Of a stretch of 64,000 nt of DNA, positions 24,441 to 38,539 are shown piece by piece. The position numbers were made by a program, and so were the translations under genes. How positions within the stretch are numbered: the stretch's first letter is position 1; each line of letters starts with the position of its first letter. A model generated the notes under the pieces. The model did not search any database. It saw only the letters and a list, made by a program, of their open reading frames with translations, and was not told the origin of the DNA. This DNA comes from Fasciolopsis buskii (taxonomy: Eukaryota > Platyhelminthes > Trematoda > Plagiorchiida > Fasciolidae). The stretch spans positions 320,397 to 384,396 of the forward strand of contig LUCM01006437.1 of assembly GCA_008360955.1 (NCBI GenBank). Reading direction: 5' to 3'.

Positions 24441-27400
24441 CCACACGTGTTCATTTCATTAATGTATCGCCTTTAGTTGACTAAGGCAGCTGTTTGGAAT
24501 ATCGAAACATCTTTTCACTTTATCCCGAAAGGAAATATAATAAGGACTGGAAAAAATGTTTAAACATTTTGTACAACTAAACGTTCGTCCCGGATGGGTA
24601 AAAATCATACGAAAGCAGTATATACTCAACACAGCCACATCTAGACCTTTTGGCTAAGTGATTGGGTAATGAACTTATCATTTTGTTACGGCTAAGGCTG
24701 GTAGTTCGAAACAGCGCCAATTCTGGAAGTCAGTAGATCATTTACTGACACATTCATTGTAAACGTGCGTCGAATTACAAAGTGAGACAGCTGAATGGTC
24801 AATCAAAGTCCAATTCAAACAGAGTTCCTACTGATATCATTAGTATACCATAGGGCAGAGAACCAGTCGACAAGAAGAGGTCGTTTGTTTGATATTTGTA
24901 TAATTGTCTTGGCATTACTTTACGGTATTTCGTGAACTCCAATCTAATCATAAGGAAGAGTCTATTTCTGCCAAAGTCTTAGAATTGACTAATCAGTATC
25001 TGACCGTATGTTACTGACATCTTTTTCATTGGTTTTGCATGTCACCATGTGTCTGTCGAATTTCCATCCGACTTGACGAAAATTGCCTCTGTATGAAACT
25101 CGAATCATTCAGGCAGATTGCTTAGCGCCACTCAATGCCTGCTATATCTTATTTCATTTTGTGCATCCTTGTCGTTCAGCGTCGCGTCACCTTCGAACGG
25201 CTGGTGGTAGCCAGTGTGATCTTGCGATCTTTTACAGGCTGTACGGTCGGCAATACCCCCACGATTTGGTACGACCAGACTCCATTTGCTCAGACTTATG
25301 GATATACAACCGACCAACTGTAGTCCATCATCACGCTATCACTGATAACCAACAAATCAAAAATTTCGGTCCAATTTGAAAGTTATTTGGAAAATGATGG
25401 CTTAACGACACAGCCCATGGAGGGAAGACGACTGAAAGACAAGTTAGCTCGATGAAATCAATTTAGGCGAAACACCAACGCTTGCCAGACTAAAACAAAA
25501 TTTGACGTGCGAGATTCATGCAATATTACTATTCGAATTCATGAAATGCGAAAAGGTTATTACAGCAAACTTTCTTGGGTTTTTTATGGTAGATTAGCCC
25601 AAATTCATTGATACTGAACAATCCGCGGGTGAACATGTGAGTTGGGAGTGAAATGTCGTCCACTGAGTAGTTCATTGTGGAGAAGGGGGTTGGGATAAAT
25701 TAGTAAGCATTTTCCAATAAGCTCAAATTGGGAAAAAAGCAATGCTGGGCGCCTTTGCTCCGAACACAACACATGGCGTCGCAACGACCAAAAAACCAAC
25801 GAGTATGACTGCTAATCACATTTAACGATCCGAAATAACGGAATGTTACTTGGTTGTTTTTCTTTACACTTTGACTGTCCTTCTTCGAACAACCAAATAA
25901 GACTAAATTTGTCGGAGAAATCAGTGAACTGAATTCGTGCGCGTTCTTAAATCCAACAAATATGAATATTGAAAGCGATGAATGGTAAAATGGGCGTAAG
26001 GATGAAGTGAATGAACATTTCAAACCATAAAGTTAATAGATCACTGCTCTCATTTCTCATTATGTAAAAAAAACATTCTTCTGCGATTACGACCAAATAT
26101 CGATGTGAAGTTCAACTGCCTCATTTTTTGGGCTTTGGATGTAAGAGCGGTTTCTGGTCATCTTAGTCAAAGGCAAATGAAACGAAACATACTGTTTTCT
26201 TAGGCTTATATGTATATATATGTATGCTTGTATGCACATATGAACTGTAAATTATGTTATATACCATAGCATCTGGATCAATATAATGAACTTTTCTTTC
26301 TGGATGTAAGCACTCAAATTAAGCTTGCAGACTAGCATTGCTGAAAAAGAATACACTCGGTCCCAAAACAGTTTCTTACTTTGAATAATCACCATTTCAA
26401 CTAGACAAATACTATGCTTATTGTTTTGTCTAGAATCTTGTCCCTGCTCAGTCACGTGATTATTGGTTATTCTGACAAAATTGGTGCGGAATACCAAATA
26501 ACTTTTTTCTACTGTTCACTCGAGGCAAAAACTAATTACATTTTGTCTCTGCAATTTTGAATAGCTAGATACCATAATTTGGACTGGATGACGTAAACAC
26601 TTGTTCATATTTGTTATGTTTCCCAGACGGAATGATATATTTGTTTCATTGCCAGTAACTTTCGAAATGATTGCCACTGGAATGGAATTGAATTACCGAC
26701 AGGTAGCCAATGATATGAAGGCGAATATATATTGCTGAAATTTTGCGGATTAGTCTTTCTCGTCCTTTGGAATGACTTCGACGGCACGAGATCTACACCC
26801 GGATTGGTGTAAAATGAAAACGGGGATGAGGTCAGCAGAAGTTTGGGCAACTTTTTGCAGCAGGAATGCATACGTAAATATAGTAATGCATACATATGTA
26901 TATATATATGTTACACGATCGAATGTTACAAATAATACTAAATTTGAAACAATTAGGAATTACTTGTTGTCGGAAAATTTTTTGCAACACGCGTTACGGA
27001 TTAGTTCGAACAAACAGATCTCGTCTGTCTAACGGGCGATTGATACGGGGCTCGTATACAAAAAACAAACCAATCGTTCGACAGAAAATTCGAGCTAATC
27101 GAACATGTCCTCGTTGTCCTCGTTGTCACTTGAATGCCCGTAATAACATGCACTGGCTAGGACCCAAAAAATTCACAATACATCTTTGATCCCAAATAGG
27201 TTTCTCCTTAAAATCACTTTTTGGTGAAAAGCACATTTTTAGCTCACATTTACCATAGGACAAAACATACTTGACAAGCGAGTAGGATGAACTAATTGAT
27301 TATTTACCGGGCATTCCGTTTTAGATCTTTAGATAAATCTTTTTCTGCAACAAGTATAGACCAATAAATCGATGACATTTCAATCAGTTACTAAGTTCTT

Positions 27401-30400
27401 TGGTCATCTCGTTACGTGTTGTGTTTTGGTTTGCGAGCCTGGTTGAAAGAAAACCAGCTCATTCATCATTTTTGTTTTCGTTCATTGTGTTAATAACTGA
27501 AAAAAACCTATACAGAAAATTGGAGAGCTTTTTCCTTTCGACTGATCTATTTGGCCAATGATATTGTTTTTCTATTCAAACTCCATTGTGTATGAATTTG
27601 AGGTTTGGCACAAGAGACTCTCGGCTATCGGAGCTTAACAAAAAAAATTTAGGATTTCGTGTTCCTCATAATCGGTTGTTCACTAAGATATGTCCAAAAT
27701 TTCTCCTTTAGGAACCAGTATTATTATAACATTTTTATAACATCTTGTTAGTATGCTAATCGTTTCTGTTTAGTTGAAACTCCATTAACTTGAGAAAGAC
27801 ATGAACAAATTCACTGAGTACGATAGTGTAAGGGTCGCGGGTACTAACTCGTCATAACCTCTAACCGGAACTGAGATCAACATAGCTGATTATCCCAATC
27901 GATAGGCAGAACTGAAAGGCCGCATGAGAAAATCGATGAGTGACGAGGGACCGAATAAGCCCGGCACAATAATAAATCAATGAGCGTTGCTCATCGAAGA
28001 CTAGTATAAGTTATTTGATTTTGATTAATAAATATCGATTTCGTCTGCTCGACTTGGTCTTTCTCTTTCTGAAGGTGTTGGTAACTGGAAATAGCTGCCA
28101 CGGAATAGAATCGATTGAGGATTTGTGGCCGAACTACATCAGACATTTCTTCACACTTTCTGCTTAAGAAAACAGGTAGCAACTAATAGACCAACAGAAA
28201 GCTATTTTCGGTATAAAAAGACTGATTTTGTGATTAGGATTGCTTACCAAATGTGTTTATTTGCTAACAAACACTCGCATGTGCGAATTTGTCATTCATT
28301 CATGTTCTGGCCTTTGGTTCTCAATGTGAATAGATGTTCTGATTGTGAGCAGTATCTTGCATGGATGAGAGAATAAAATTTTCCAGAAGAAAACGACCGG
28401 TTTCACATTAATTGATACTTGCAGCTGTATATAGCCGGTATTTTCCAGATCAAACTTTTCAATACGTGTAAACTCCTTTATTGGCTTTCGCATCAGGATC
28501 TCATTTAGATCCAATCTTTTGGTTTCGAGGAAACTTAGTTCTCTCATCCACTTGCGATATTATGTACAATTTAAACCAAAAACGTAGAACCATGCGTCTC
28601 ATTGGTGAATCCCCGTTGTGGTTCATAAATGGACTCCTCTTCCATATACACTCCTAGTGATTCAAATCAGATTATAGCGTGAAAAGAATTTTCTTAGAAA
28701 AATGCACTAGGATAAAATACTCATGATGGTGAATTTTTCTAAAACTCTGAAATTGTTTCGTTGATCTGTGAGAGTATGAGACAATCCGTTATGCGTCTTT
28801 AAAGCTTCACATTGTCAGTCTGATCCATTCATCTCAAGTAGTCCACATGCTTCAAACTGCAAATCGGAATTCGAGTTGATTATCCTAGAGACCAGATTAT
28901 TCGGGTCCTAATTTAATTGTTTACCGGATGCATTTTGGGCCTTCGCGGGCCCACGGACAAAAAATTCCCCTGAAATCAAGGGACCAATGTTACTGACATT
29001 ATCGCTCGTCGGATATGCGTGCCCAACAATTTCCTGTCCAGTCATCAGCTAGAAAACTTTGAGTGAAAGTTTGGTACTAAATAATGTAAAATATTTTCGC
29101 GCTTTTCGATGCAACCAAGGCGTTTCGTTGCCTTGACGAACCCCGTACTATTCGGACAGATCAACAGTTTTTGATTGCACGGATTAGGATCAATCCAGCC
29201 ATGTAATTCGCAAGGAAACTCGATACAACGTCCCTTTTCATAGTTGCTTTCAGCAAATCCCAAAAGCGAGCACGATCAAAATATGTTGAATTAGATTGCA
29301 AAGTTAGTCAAACATCGCAACGGAAGGGAGTTTTGGAAAGGTTGGTGTTGTCACGTGCAAGAAAAAGTGAATGAACGTGAAATTACTTCAGGGGAGTTGA
29401 TAGTTGAAAAAAAAACTCGTTTTATCGTTTAAAGCAGAAGGAGACGATAGCTGTTGCTAAGGGCTTTTTAAATTTCAACAACTCTGTCCCCAAAACGATA
29501 AGAGTTTGATTGATAAAAAGCAAAACAGGCAATCAGACAAATTCAAGGTAGCGCAACTCTCTCTCGCGCACGCACACACGCACGCGCGCACAGACGCGCA
29601 TTCTCAGTGCACCGACTTCGTTCTGATTTGACGATATTCGAACCATGGGGGATTCGCCTTGCCGTTCTATGACTGCTTTCGGTGAGATACAACAATGCTT
29701 GCAGGGAAAATGGAAAGATGGGGATGGATTCAGATGGCCAACAGAGCAGTTTCGAACCAGTGGAGTTTTAATGAGCACGATTGGTAACGAAGGGTTTTAG
29801 GGTCCTTAGCAAAATGTGCTGATTTTTCAATCTGAATTTCTCCGTAAGTAATCAAACCGATTCACGAAGCATGATCCATTTGGAGCCATGAAGAACGATA
29901 GACCAAACTCTGATATGGTAATCAATGTAGAACGAATTGCCGATTCATTATATTCTATTCCATATTGATTTGTAAATAGAAATCACACTGAAGTAGGCGC
30001 AAGTTCTTACACAGGGATGAATAAGTGCTCAGAATAGTTCGTGCAATCTCGCCAGTCTACGACTACGAAAATATTTATACGAGATTGCTAAGATTGTTTA
30101 TAGGTTCTGTAATTCCAAAGTTTGATTCATTTTTACAAATTTTCTGAATATTTATAAAACAGCAAACATCATCTTAAACAGCTGACCAAGGTCAATTAGG
30201 GACTACCGTGGTGAAGGATTTATCCAATTACAGACAGATTTGAAACCGGAAAATGGAGGTCTAAACCGAATCAAATATTCTGATCGTTTGAATAACACTG
30301 GGCATTATGAACTGACAAGTTCCATCATATATTTTGGAGAATGTTTGATGTCTGTTTTGAACATCGTGGTCAAATCTGTATGCATTAACTGGGATTGTTG

Positions 30401-31894
30401 AATACAAACTAGACTGTCGGTTAGCTTGTAATCCAGGGTTAAAATTTTCCTAATTACCAGTCTCATCATATTGTTTATTGGTTCGTGCACGACATCCTCC
30501 TAGAGATCTAGAATGAAATTCAATCCTTTAAAACGAACCAATAAGAACTAACTGATCACTTATCTAAGTGTGAAAATTAGTTCTGATTGAAACTTAATGT
30601 GGAAGAACTAGACGCAACTTTTCATTGCCGCACGAATGATTCATTAAAGTGCACCAGTTTCTTTACGATATTCCATCAAATTCAAGAGAGCGGATCGCAC
30701 AACAATGTGTCCAGGGTATTAGATCTGATACATTATTCAGTTACAATTGTACATTTCTAATGGAAATTGGAACGCTTCATTTATTCACATTATCGGTCTC
30801 AAATCACGTCTCAACTCCGATTCAGGAATGTTATTCTTCCAACTGTACCGTAATTTGGAAAAAAAAAACATATTTTCTCTGATCAGATGAATACGACCAA
30901 ACGGACCATGTTGTTTAGAAATGTGCTTTTTCCTAGCGTATTGATAAACAAGCACGATTTACATTGCACATGAACATACTTTATTGATTAGTATACATTC
31001 TGTTAATTTTATTACAGTGATTCTTATAGGTCATTACCCTTGGAAAGTCCAGCAGAAAGACTTATCCTTTTTTTGAACGTAGCATGTGCAACCGACGTCA
31101 GATCAAGAGGTGTTTCATTTCATATGAAATTTTACCATACCTCTAACGCTCTGGATGTTTTAGGACTTACACTGACTTTTGAATGTCGACAAAAATGATC
31201 ACGCAATCTGATTTCAGACAAATTGGACCATGAAATGTCCCCGGGGGTAGGTAAGTGCAACGCAAACCCCTGGGAGATATTTTTATTGGGAAATTTTTCA
31301 TATATAAAATAACCCTGGTGCCTGGGCTAAAAGATAATTTCCCCTTCTCACTTGTGTTTGGCAAAGAAATATGTTTCTTGAGCATACATAATTATTTATG
31401 TGAATCTGATAAATACAGTCAACCTAAGGGAATATAAAACTATCTTTATTCTCAATTATACATTCATCATACAGTCCGATATCCAGCTTTAATGCTTGTG
31501 ATATAAACAGTTATAATCATGCACGTCCTTATTCGCTTGCGTGAAAGAGGGAACCGAATCAAGCAAGAATAGTTGAGAAAAATTTCAGATTCCATCGTCT
31601 AATGTGACCCTGACCAACGGGTGGAAATTTACAGAAAACTGATTCCTTTATAGTCACAGCAATTTAAGTGTACTAGTGGGCGAAATGAAGCTTACTATTT
31701 CAAACTCATTGTGGACAGTCACTATGCATGCAAATAACACGTCGAAAAACAAAACGAAAAGGAACATTGGCGACCTTCTAATTAGAAACAAGTGTCACTC
31801 ATGAGAAGCACAGATTTGATAATTGTTAGCACTAGAGGATAACGTGGTTCGTGAAGCCTTTCACTGTATGGTAGGAAAGCTAAAATGTCCAGTA
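24441..31894. other. non-coding stretch with short simple repeats
   Basis: No supported gene. It holds AT microsatellites at 26206-26226 and 26888-26911, a tandem CCTCGTTGT duplication near 27108-27127 inside an unassigned 97-codon frame ending at 27189, and the alternating purine-pyrimidine tract at 29565-29600. Confidence 0.4.
29565..29600. repeat. alternating CG/CA tract after a CT run
   Basis: A CTCTCTCT run passes into CGCGCACGCACACACGCACG and onward to 29600, an almost uninterrupted alternation of purine and pyrimidine, the sequence type that can adopt Z-DNA. It is unusually GC-rich for its surroundings. Confidence 0.75.
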
Positions 31895-32035
31895 GTAAAA
31901 CTGTGAAGCATTGCAAAGCTGTTTCATCCTAGTTATGAATAAATACCATTGCCTATGCAACGCACCGGAACTGGGATGTGAACCCGGGATGAATGATGGC
32001 TTGTCGAATGTCCTAGATAACACACCAGCCTAGGT
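31895..32035 (-). repeat. tRNA-derived SINE, family B, minus-strand copy
   Basis: On the reverse strand the B-box region reads CCCGGGTTCACATCCCAGTT, aligning with CCTGGGTTCGCGTCCCAGTT of the copy at 49205. It is followed by a body ending TAGGATGAAACAGCT, matching AAGGATGAAACAGCT there. Head and body are both recognisable. Confidence 0.65.
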
Positions 32036-32329
32036 GATTCTCAACGATTCACTAAACATCAGCACTACACGATATAGCGCTCATATACTTTGCTGGATCT
32101 TAAAGGTCTTAGGTATTTAAGCGCACAAGACAAACGGTCGCAAAGTGAAAAATTACTTGCCTGTTAGAAACAAACGCATTGCACACAGTCGTTCCAAGTT
32201 GACGTATTTTTTTCAAATGATTAACTTTGGTTGAATATAAATTGAATTGAATTTTAATCTTCGTCCCCCCGTGTAAATCAATGCATTTGTAAAATGATGT
32301 ATAAGAGTTGAAATCTGCAATGTGAATCA

Positions 32330-32425
32330 GACGGAAACATCCCCGGACTCTAGTCGGGATTCGAATCCAAACAAAGCGGCTAGCCATTTAATTGTTCCAT
32401 GGTTTACTAACCACCTGAGCTGGGA
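32330..32425 (-). repeat. tRNA-like SINE fragment (possible third family)
   Basis: The reverse strand contains a B-box-like GGATTCGAATCCCGAC preceded at tRNA distance by CTCAGGTGGTTAGT, an A-box-like element. The body downstream is unlike families A and B. It lies about 300 bp from the family-B copy. Confidence 0.35.
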
Positions 32426-34562
32426 CTTCAAGATGAGAGACATTCAAGCACTTTATCGAAAGATTATTGGTTACCCGCCTGAGTTAGGTAAGTAAAAGAA
32501 ATCAACCACGGGGAAAGTTTCGTAATTTGACGGGTGCAGGAGGATATCCCGGGGAACTAACCATTTATGACAAGTTTGCATTCACACAAACAATTAGCAG
32601 CGAAGTTTGTTCTTGTCGATTGGACAAGTGTAGAAGTGATTCACATATGAAGTTTTCTGTGCACTAATAGGATTCAAAGTGAAATGATTCAGAACACACT
32701 CATGACAAAGGAGTTAATAATCATCCATTAAAAGTGGAGTACAGATTTGCGAGTTTCGTTTGTCTATACAGTAGGATTTATTAGATTTTGACTGAATTTC
32801 TAACGAATCAAAAACGCGATTCCTCGACTCCAGTAGCACTCGAATGGTGCCGGTTGGTTTTCTATGCTACCAAGATAAAGACAAATAAGTCATAGAATTT
32901 GATGCGATGAACTTTAGATTCTTCGCGAGAATGAAATACGACGCGAGTTAACGATCTGCGAATTTTCTTCATCTAGTCTGGTAGCTCACTAATCGTATTC
33001 ACACAATGCAAACGACTGGATATGAATCCAATGGCAATGAGATCAGCCAAATTTGAAGACGGAGTTGTATCCCGTAGCATGTCTTACGCCGGAAAAATCT
33101 TGTTCGAAAGACGCACGAATTGTGAAGAAGCAACACCAAGAATACAAGTCAATGTTTGCTAGATGAATACTATTGTTCACCAGTATCTTTTGGAGTAATG
33201 TTATGCAATGTTATCGGTATTCACTATTGATTATGATGAATGCATAGGGGAAAAAATTAAGCAGAACAAATAATCAATTTGGCCCGATGAAATTTAGCTA
33301 TTGCTTCGGGAGAAATAAAAAAGATAACAAATAGTAGGGATACACTGACATTTTTCACAATTAAAAGAACTAAAGTAAAAGGTATCGCAAGTTTGGGAAA
33401 AACGCACAACAACTTGAGAAGAAAGGAAAAATTATTTGCTATGCAAGATAGAGTCAACCATTAGGTGCTCGAATTCTCAGTCTCCTCTATCGTCCCAATG
33501 GGTTGTCGCAGTTATTTTACTTGGAAGCTAAAATCAAATTGGAGGCTTTTCTTAAGAGCATCATTCCAAACCTTTGGCTAGAGAACGTGAGTTGCAATGC
33601 AGTCAAGCGAAGCAGGGTGTTTCCGGATCTTTGGGATCGGGTGATCGATATATTGGTTCATACCCTTTCTGGTTAGTTGAGAAACGCGATTTAACACTGC
33701 TCGGTTCCAAAAGAGCCAGTAGCTCAGGTCTTTCGTTGGTAAGGAACTGGCAGTTAGTAGCATGTCATTCACAGTAAAAGGCGCTGGTTGCTTAAAATTC
33801 ATTGAAACAAGGTAGAGAATTATGGTCTTATTCATTAGCAGATCACACAACACACTTCATGATGCAAACAACAAAATTCAGCGGTACTCTAGTGAGCAGA
33901 TGCTTGCTAAGGGAAAGCTGACCTCGTCCTGGACACCGGCGTTATTCACCGGCGGCCTCTAATTCAGCCAGAGTCGCAGAATCATGTTCATGGTTGGCCC
34001 AATCGGTGATTCATGTCGAGCAAAAAGTTCCCACGTAATTTACCTCTCATAGAAACAAGGGGCCCCAACTTCACAGGTAGTCTGATTCAGACTGATTCTA
34101 TTGCAGTAAGCTGTCGTCAGCGCGGTTCAATCCTGAGTTGTATTTCGTATTAGTCCTCGTGTGCACGACTGGATTTAGGTTTTGCTTTAAAATGATTTTT
34201 TTTCCCCAGCTCAAAAGATAGTCACGCAAAGTGCAGACCTGGTTGGTTATACAAAATACGTTTTATCTAGGTATGTATGGACAAGAACCATTATATGGGG
34301 GTAAACTCTCCGTCCAACAGGAGTGAGAGGAGTACTGAGAATGTGTCAACTAGGTGGTGGTCATGCGAACAGATTTCACGCGGACACTTCCCAATTCCTG
34401 AATTATTTCGGTAATTTGAAGACAATAATACGGTCAAACGAACGAAATAATTCCGCAAACTAAACTAATTGCAACTACCACCTGAATGGTCGCGTGAGGT
34501 ATGCTCTAATAAGTGCGATAAGAGAATGGCTAAGCAAGGATCATACTAAAGATTGTTCGCGC
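32426..34562. other. non-coding stretch; weak tRNA-like element near 34.1 kb
   Basis: I see no gene. At 34118-34135 the sequence GCGGTTCAATCC fits the B-box consensus, with a loose A-box candidate at 34078-34090, so a decayed SINE head is possible but unproven. Confidence 0.3.
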
Positions 34563-34803
34563 GCGGGAGGTAACGGAAATCACGTCATTCCTCCGTGGTG
34601 TGCTAGCGAAACCGGACAGATAGAATCTTGTAGTACAGCAACGGAACTTGATTGGGTGTAATCTCACGTCGCAATCGATCGCACTGACCGATTAGCCCAG
34701 ATGATCCAGCACTTTGCGTTGTCACGTGCTCACCGGGGCATCGTACGCGAAATCAAATTGGATGCACTGAATGGATCTGAGTGTGGGTGACAAAATGGCG
34801 TCT
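34563..34803 (-). repeat. inverted fragment of the LINE 5' end
   Basis: The reverse complement aligns nearly end to end with 36669-36900. Shared blocks include CGGTGAGCACGTG, GATCATCTGGGCTAATCGGT, CAAGTTCCGTTGCTGTACTA and GGTTTCGCTAGCACACCA. It stops abruptly at both ends. By eye roughly four bases in five agree. It is therefore a separate 5'-end-only piece of the same element, in inverted orientation about 1.9 kb away. Confidence 0.85.
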
Positions 34804-36668
34804 GATATTAGGTCATTTAGTAAAATAAAATGGAATTTCAGGGTGTACGGTTTCCGTAGTCCGTGTTAGCCCAAAACAGACCTGTAAATCGGTTAATAGA
34901 ACTGCCAATTCACGTTTAATTATTTCGAATTTTCTTCCTAACAAACCACTGCAAACAGGACGATAAAAGTGAAAAAGATCAAAAGTTAATTGTGAATGAT
35001 ATCATGGTAATAACACAACGTTGTTGGTAGACCTATTGCGCCAACCTTTCGACTACCGCGGATATTTGTTTCCCAAGGCAAGTTTTACAACCAAATGCAT
35101 TTCGGCTTGTGGATAGACCAGACACAAAATGATTTCATAGCATTTTAATTTCTATTGCTTTATCTTCTGTAAACTGACCGGCATGTAATCGAATTTCAAG
35201 CTGTTATTTGTTAGTCGGCTTAAGTGCCTTGAGATAATTCTCGTTCTCGGTGAACTGTGAAACAACGTGCACCAAACGATCGAGACCGTACACTCGTCAT
35301 TCGGCACAAATAGGGATGAGAATTCTGGTTGCTTTCAAAGAATGTGAAATCTGGCAATATCTGGCCAAATGACTGATGATTAAATATAAAGGACGAACCT
35401 ATTGTCAGGAAGAAAACCGAGAATAATCACTGTTATGTCTGAGTACGTAGTTGATGAGATCTCATGACAGATATCAGACGACACGACAATGATTCCCAAT
35501 GAAATAGAAATCGGATGCAAGCAAATTTTGAAAAAGGCGTCAGTATGTCAACCAGCAGTCGGAATCTTGAGGCCACACTGATCACCAAGACGTCACCAGT
35601 GCGTCTGATACCGCCTGGTACCAATACTGCTATCAATAAAAGATTGACGAAGTTGTGCGTGAAACAAACTGTTGCGTTTTGAGAATGAAAACTAATTCTT
35701 TGTTTACGTCGATGGCTTATATTTTAGCATTTTTTGTCGAAATACTCGCTGAAGGTCCCATTTAGATAAGCGATCTGTTGCCAGGATAAGAAAATCGCGC
35801 GGGACTAACGTAAAGCCATGAGTAAACAGGATTTTACTGACATCGAAATCAAACAAAAGCAATAGATGAAAACAATGGATATTAGAGATTTGGTCAAGTT
35901 AAAAGCAACCAGTTCGGTTGTGTTTATATGCCAAACATGTCCCGGTTACAAGAAATTACATCAGTAATATCCGGATCCAAATTGCTTCCATTCAATTCGT
36001 ATTCATTGATGTCGAATCCCGTAAAAAGGCGTATTAAAGTAAAAATAAATAAAAACATAAGACTAGGTTTCGTACTCGTGGCCGGGACGTCTGGATGTCA
36101 CCGTGATCAAGACGAACTGTAAAATATGGATTACGAAGAAAATTGGTAACGACAAGATCGATCAATTCGATCACGCATTTTGGCCGAATTTTGTCAAACT
36201 TACAAAATTATATTATTCAAAAGTAATTGGTAATATTGCATTACTTTGAGTTCAGTTATTTTAATAGAATTAGTTTTGTGACTACTAAGGGGTGGTGACA
36301 ATGCTAGTTGATACGGACGCAGCTAGCCATCAGTTACTATCCTGTGTTGGTAGGTTTCTCACTTCAATGGAACAACATGAATAGAGGTAGCGGAACACGC
36401 CAGTACAGAAGAAAACCAGACGTGGTGTCATGGCAACAGTGAAGTGTAGCACTCGAAGACTAACAGCTTGTTATTTCTTTCATCAAAATTCCAACCGTTA
36501 GAATAAATTTGAGACTTGTTCATCTACAGAAGGAATTAAACTAGTACGTGTGCTTGAATAAGTAGTTCTATTACCCAATGAACAAGTCCTTTGTGGATTA
36601 ATGCGGATTACAGGAATCACGCACACTGAAATTCAACTTTATTTTATTGAATAACTTCATATCAGTCT
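34804..36668. other. spacer between inverted LINE pieces
   Basis: No gene, splice-bordered exon or second repeat copy seen. It forms the loop between the two inverted 240-bp segments. Confidence 0.4.
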
Positions 36669-37780
36669 CCATTTTGTCACCGACACTGAGAACCATTCCG
36701 TGCATCCTACTAGATTTCACGTGCGGTGCCGCGGTGAGCACGTGGCAGCTCAAAGTGATAGATCATCTGGGCTAATCGGTCAGCGCGATCGATTGCGACG
36801 ACCGATTACACCCGATCAAGTTCCGTTGCTGTACTACTAGATTCTGTCTGTATGGTTTCGCTAGCACACCAGGAAGGAACGACGTGAAATCAGCCAGTGC
36901 CGGTGCATTTCTGTTGTTTGCTTCTATATGCGACAACATCAGTTTAATGAAGCACGGTCGCTTGTTTGCCCGATCTGTTTATGCGCCCAATATTTACAGC
37001 TCCCCTGAGACCAACTACGAGATCCATCGGGCGATATCTCGTTAACTCCCAAGGAAGCCATCAGCGGGCATTGTGATCACTACCACTCAATTCACTGCTC
37101 AAATTGGACCATTAGTAGAGACACAACGACACATCACAGACTGATTTTCTGTCCTAGTCTACCGAACGGACAACAGAGATCGCTTCATTCAAAGTTATTC
37201 TGATCACAGGCTGTTTGTAGTCCTGAAAAATGACTATGGCTAATCTGGCATCTTCCTTCGTATTCACAGCTTCGGACTCACATTGGTCACACTGGCATCG
37301 GTCACCGGTAACGCAGATTAATTCAGGAGTGTCAGTCATTCCAGTCCACACCACTGGACTCCGTTCACGTTGTTGTTTGTGCCTAGTCATTGGTCGGACC
37401 TGCATAAAAGCCACTTGTCTCGCGCAGCTGATTCCGGACCATTATCCTCAACTACAGTTCCATTTGGAAATCCCAATATGGCTGTCGTCTCAATAAAGTG
37501 CTCACGATCCATGAGACCACTGGGAGCAGATGGCAGAAGTCATGCACTGGCGATCAATTTCCACGCAGGACGCCAGGCCACGTATGCTTCGGGGAAGATC
37601 TATATTCTCCACTTCAGCTGGGATTATCATTCATCCGAGTTCAACACGAGACGAAGTATTCTTCAGGGTTGCCTCTTTCAACTTTTCTTTTCAACTTTAC
37701 CATTGAAATGGTCGCAAAGACAAACCTACCCTCACTCTGGAATAGTGGGATTGCTTAGAAAAGAGTCTGTCTGACTTATA

Positions 37781-37792
37781 AAAGCAGACGAA
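37781..37792 (+). pseudogene. degenerate RT catalytic box (KADE for YADD)
   Basis: The codons AAA GCA GAC GAA stand where Tyr-Ala-Asp-Asp is expected, as shown by the following LLNEDPLKL that matches LINE sequences after YADD. The second catalytic aspartate is replaced by glutamate. Confidence 0.65.
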
Positions 37793-38539
37793 TGTGTGTT
37801 GCTGAATGAAGACCCACTTAAGTTATACGTTTCTCCCTATCGTCAGAACAATAGTGCAGTTATGTCTGGTATGCATTTTGCACCTTCGGAGTGTAAAATA
37901 CCGTTGCAAAACTGGATTAGCTCGAAGCCGAACTTTGTTCCTACAGGAGAGAAAACTGGGTAAGGCGAGTAGATTTAGTTACTTGGACAGCTGTACCCCA
38001 CCTGGTGGTCGTATTTCGAACGAAGTGTCTTCGACCACACAGAGCGTCCGGTTGGCATTCACCAATTTGAAGCATCTGTGAGGTCAGTGTGAGATCCGGT
38101 CAACTTTTGGGTCTAATTAGGATCCGTGAGGTTGGTGCCGCTGTGCGGCTCCATGCCGTGGCCGCTGACTATAGCCATTCGATGTATTTCGATGTTTAAA
38201 TACTATGTTGGCAGAACACGGTGAGAGAGTTTCGTCGGTAAATCAGAGGTTAGGCTTACTGTGCTTGGTCGTAGGATTCAGTCTTTAGAATACGCACTGG
38301 ATGCAAATATATAATTTGTCAATGCCCACAGAACGCCTACCCCGTTGTACGCTGTTCGTCGAGGCAGGTTATGGTTGGAAGAAGGTCACATAGAAAATGT
38401 GTATGAGAACTTTAGTGGACTGCCTCGTTCAGGTGAAGTTAGACTACCGAGTGGTGGCCCGCGAGATTCCGTCCCTAATCGATAGATGGAGGCAATTTGT
38501 GATGTGATTCACTGATGTAGTGAATGGTATTCCTGCACT

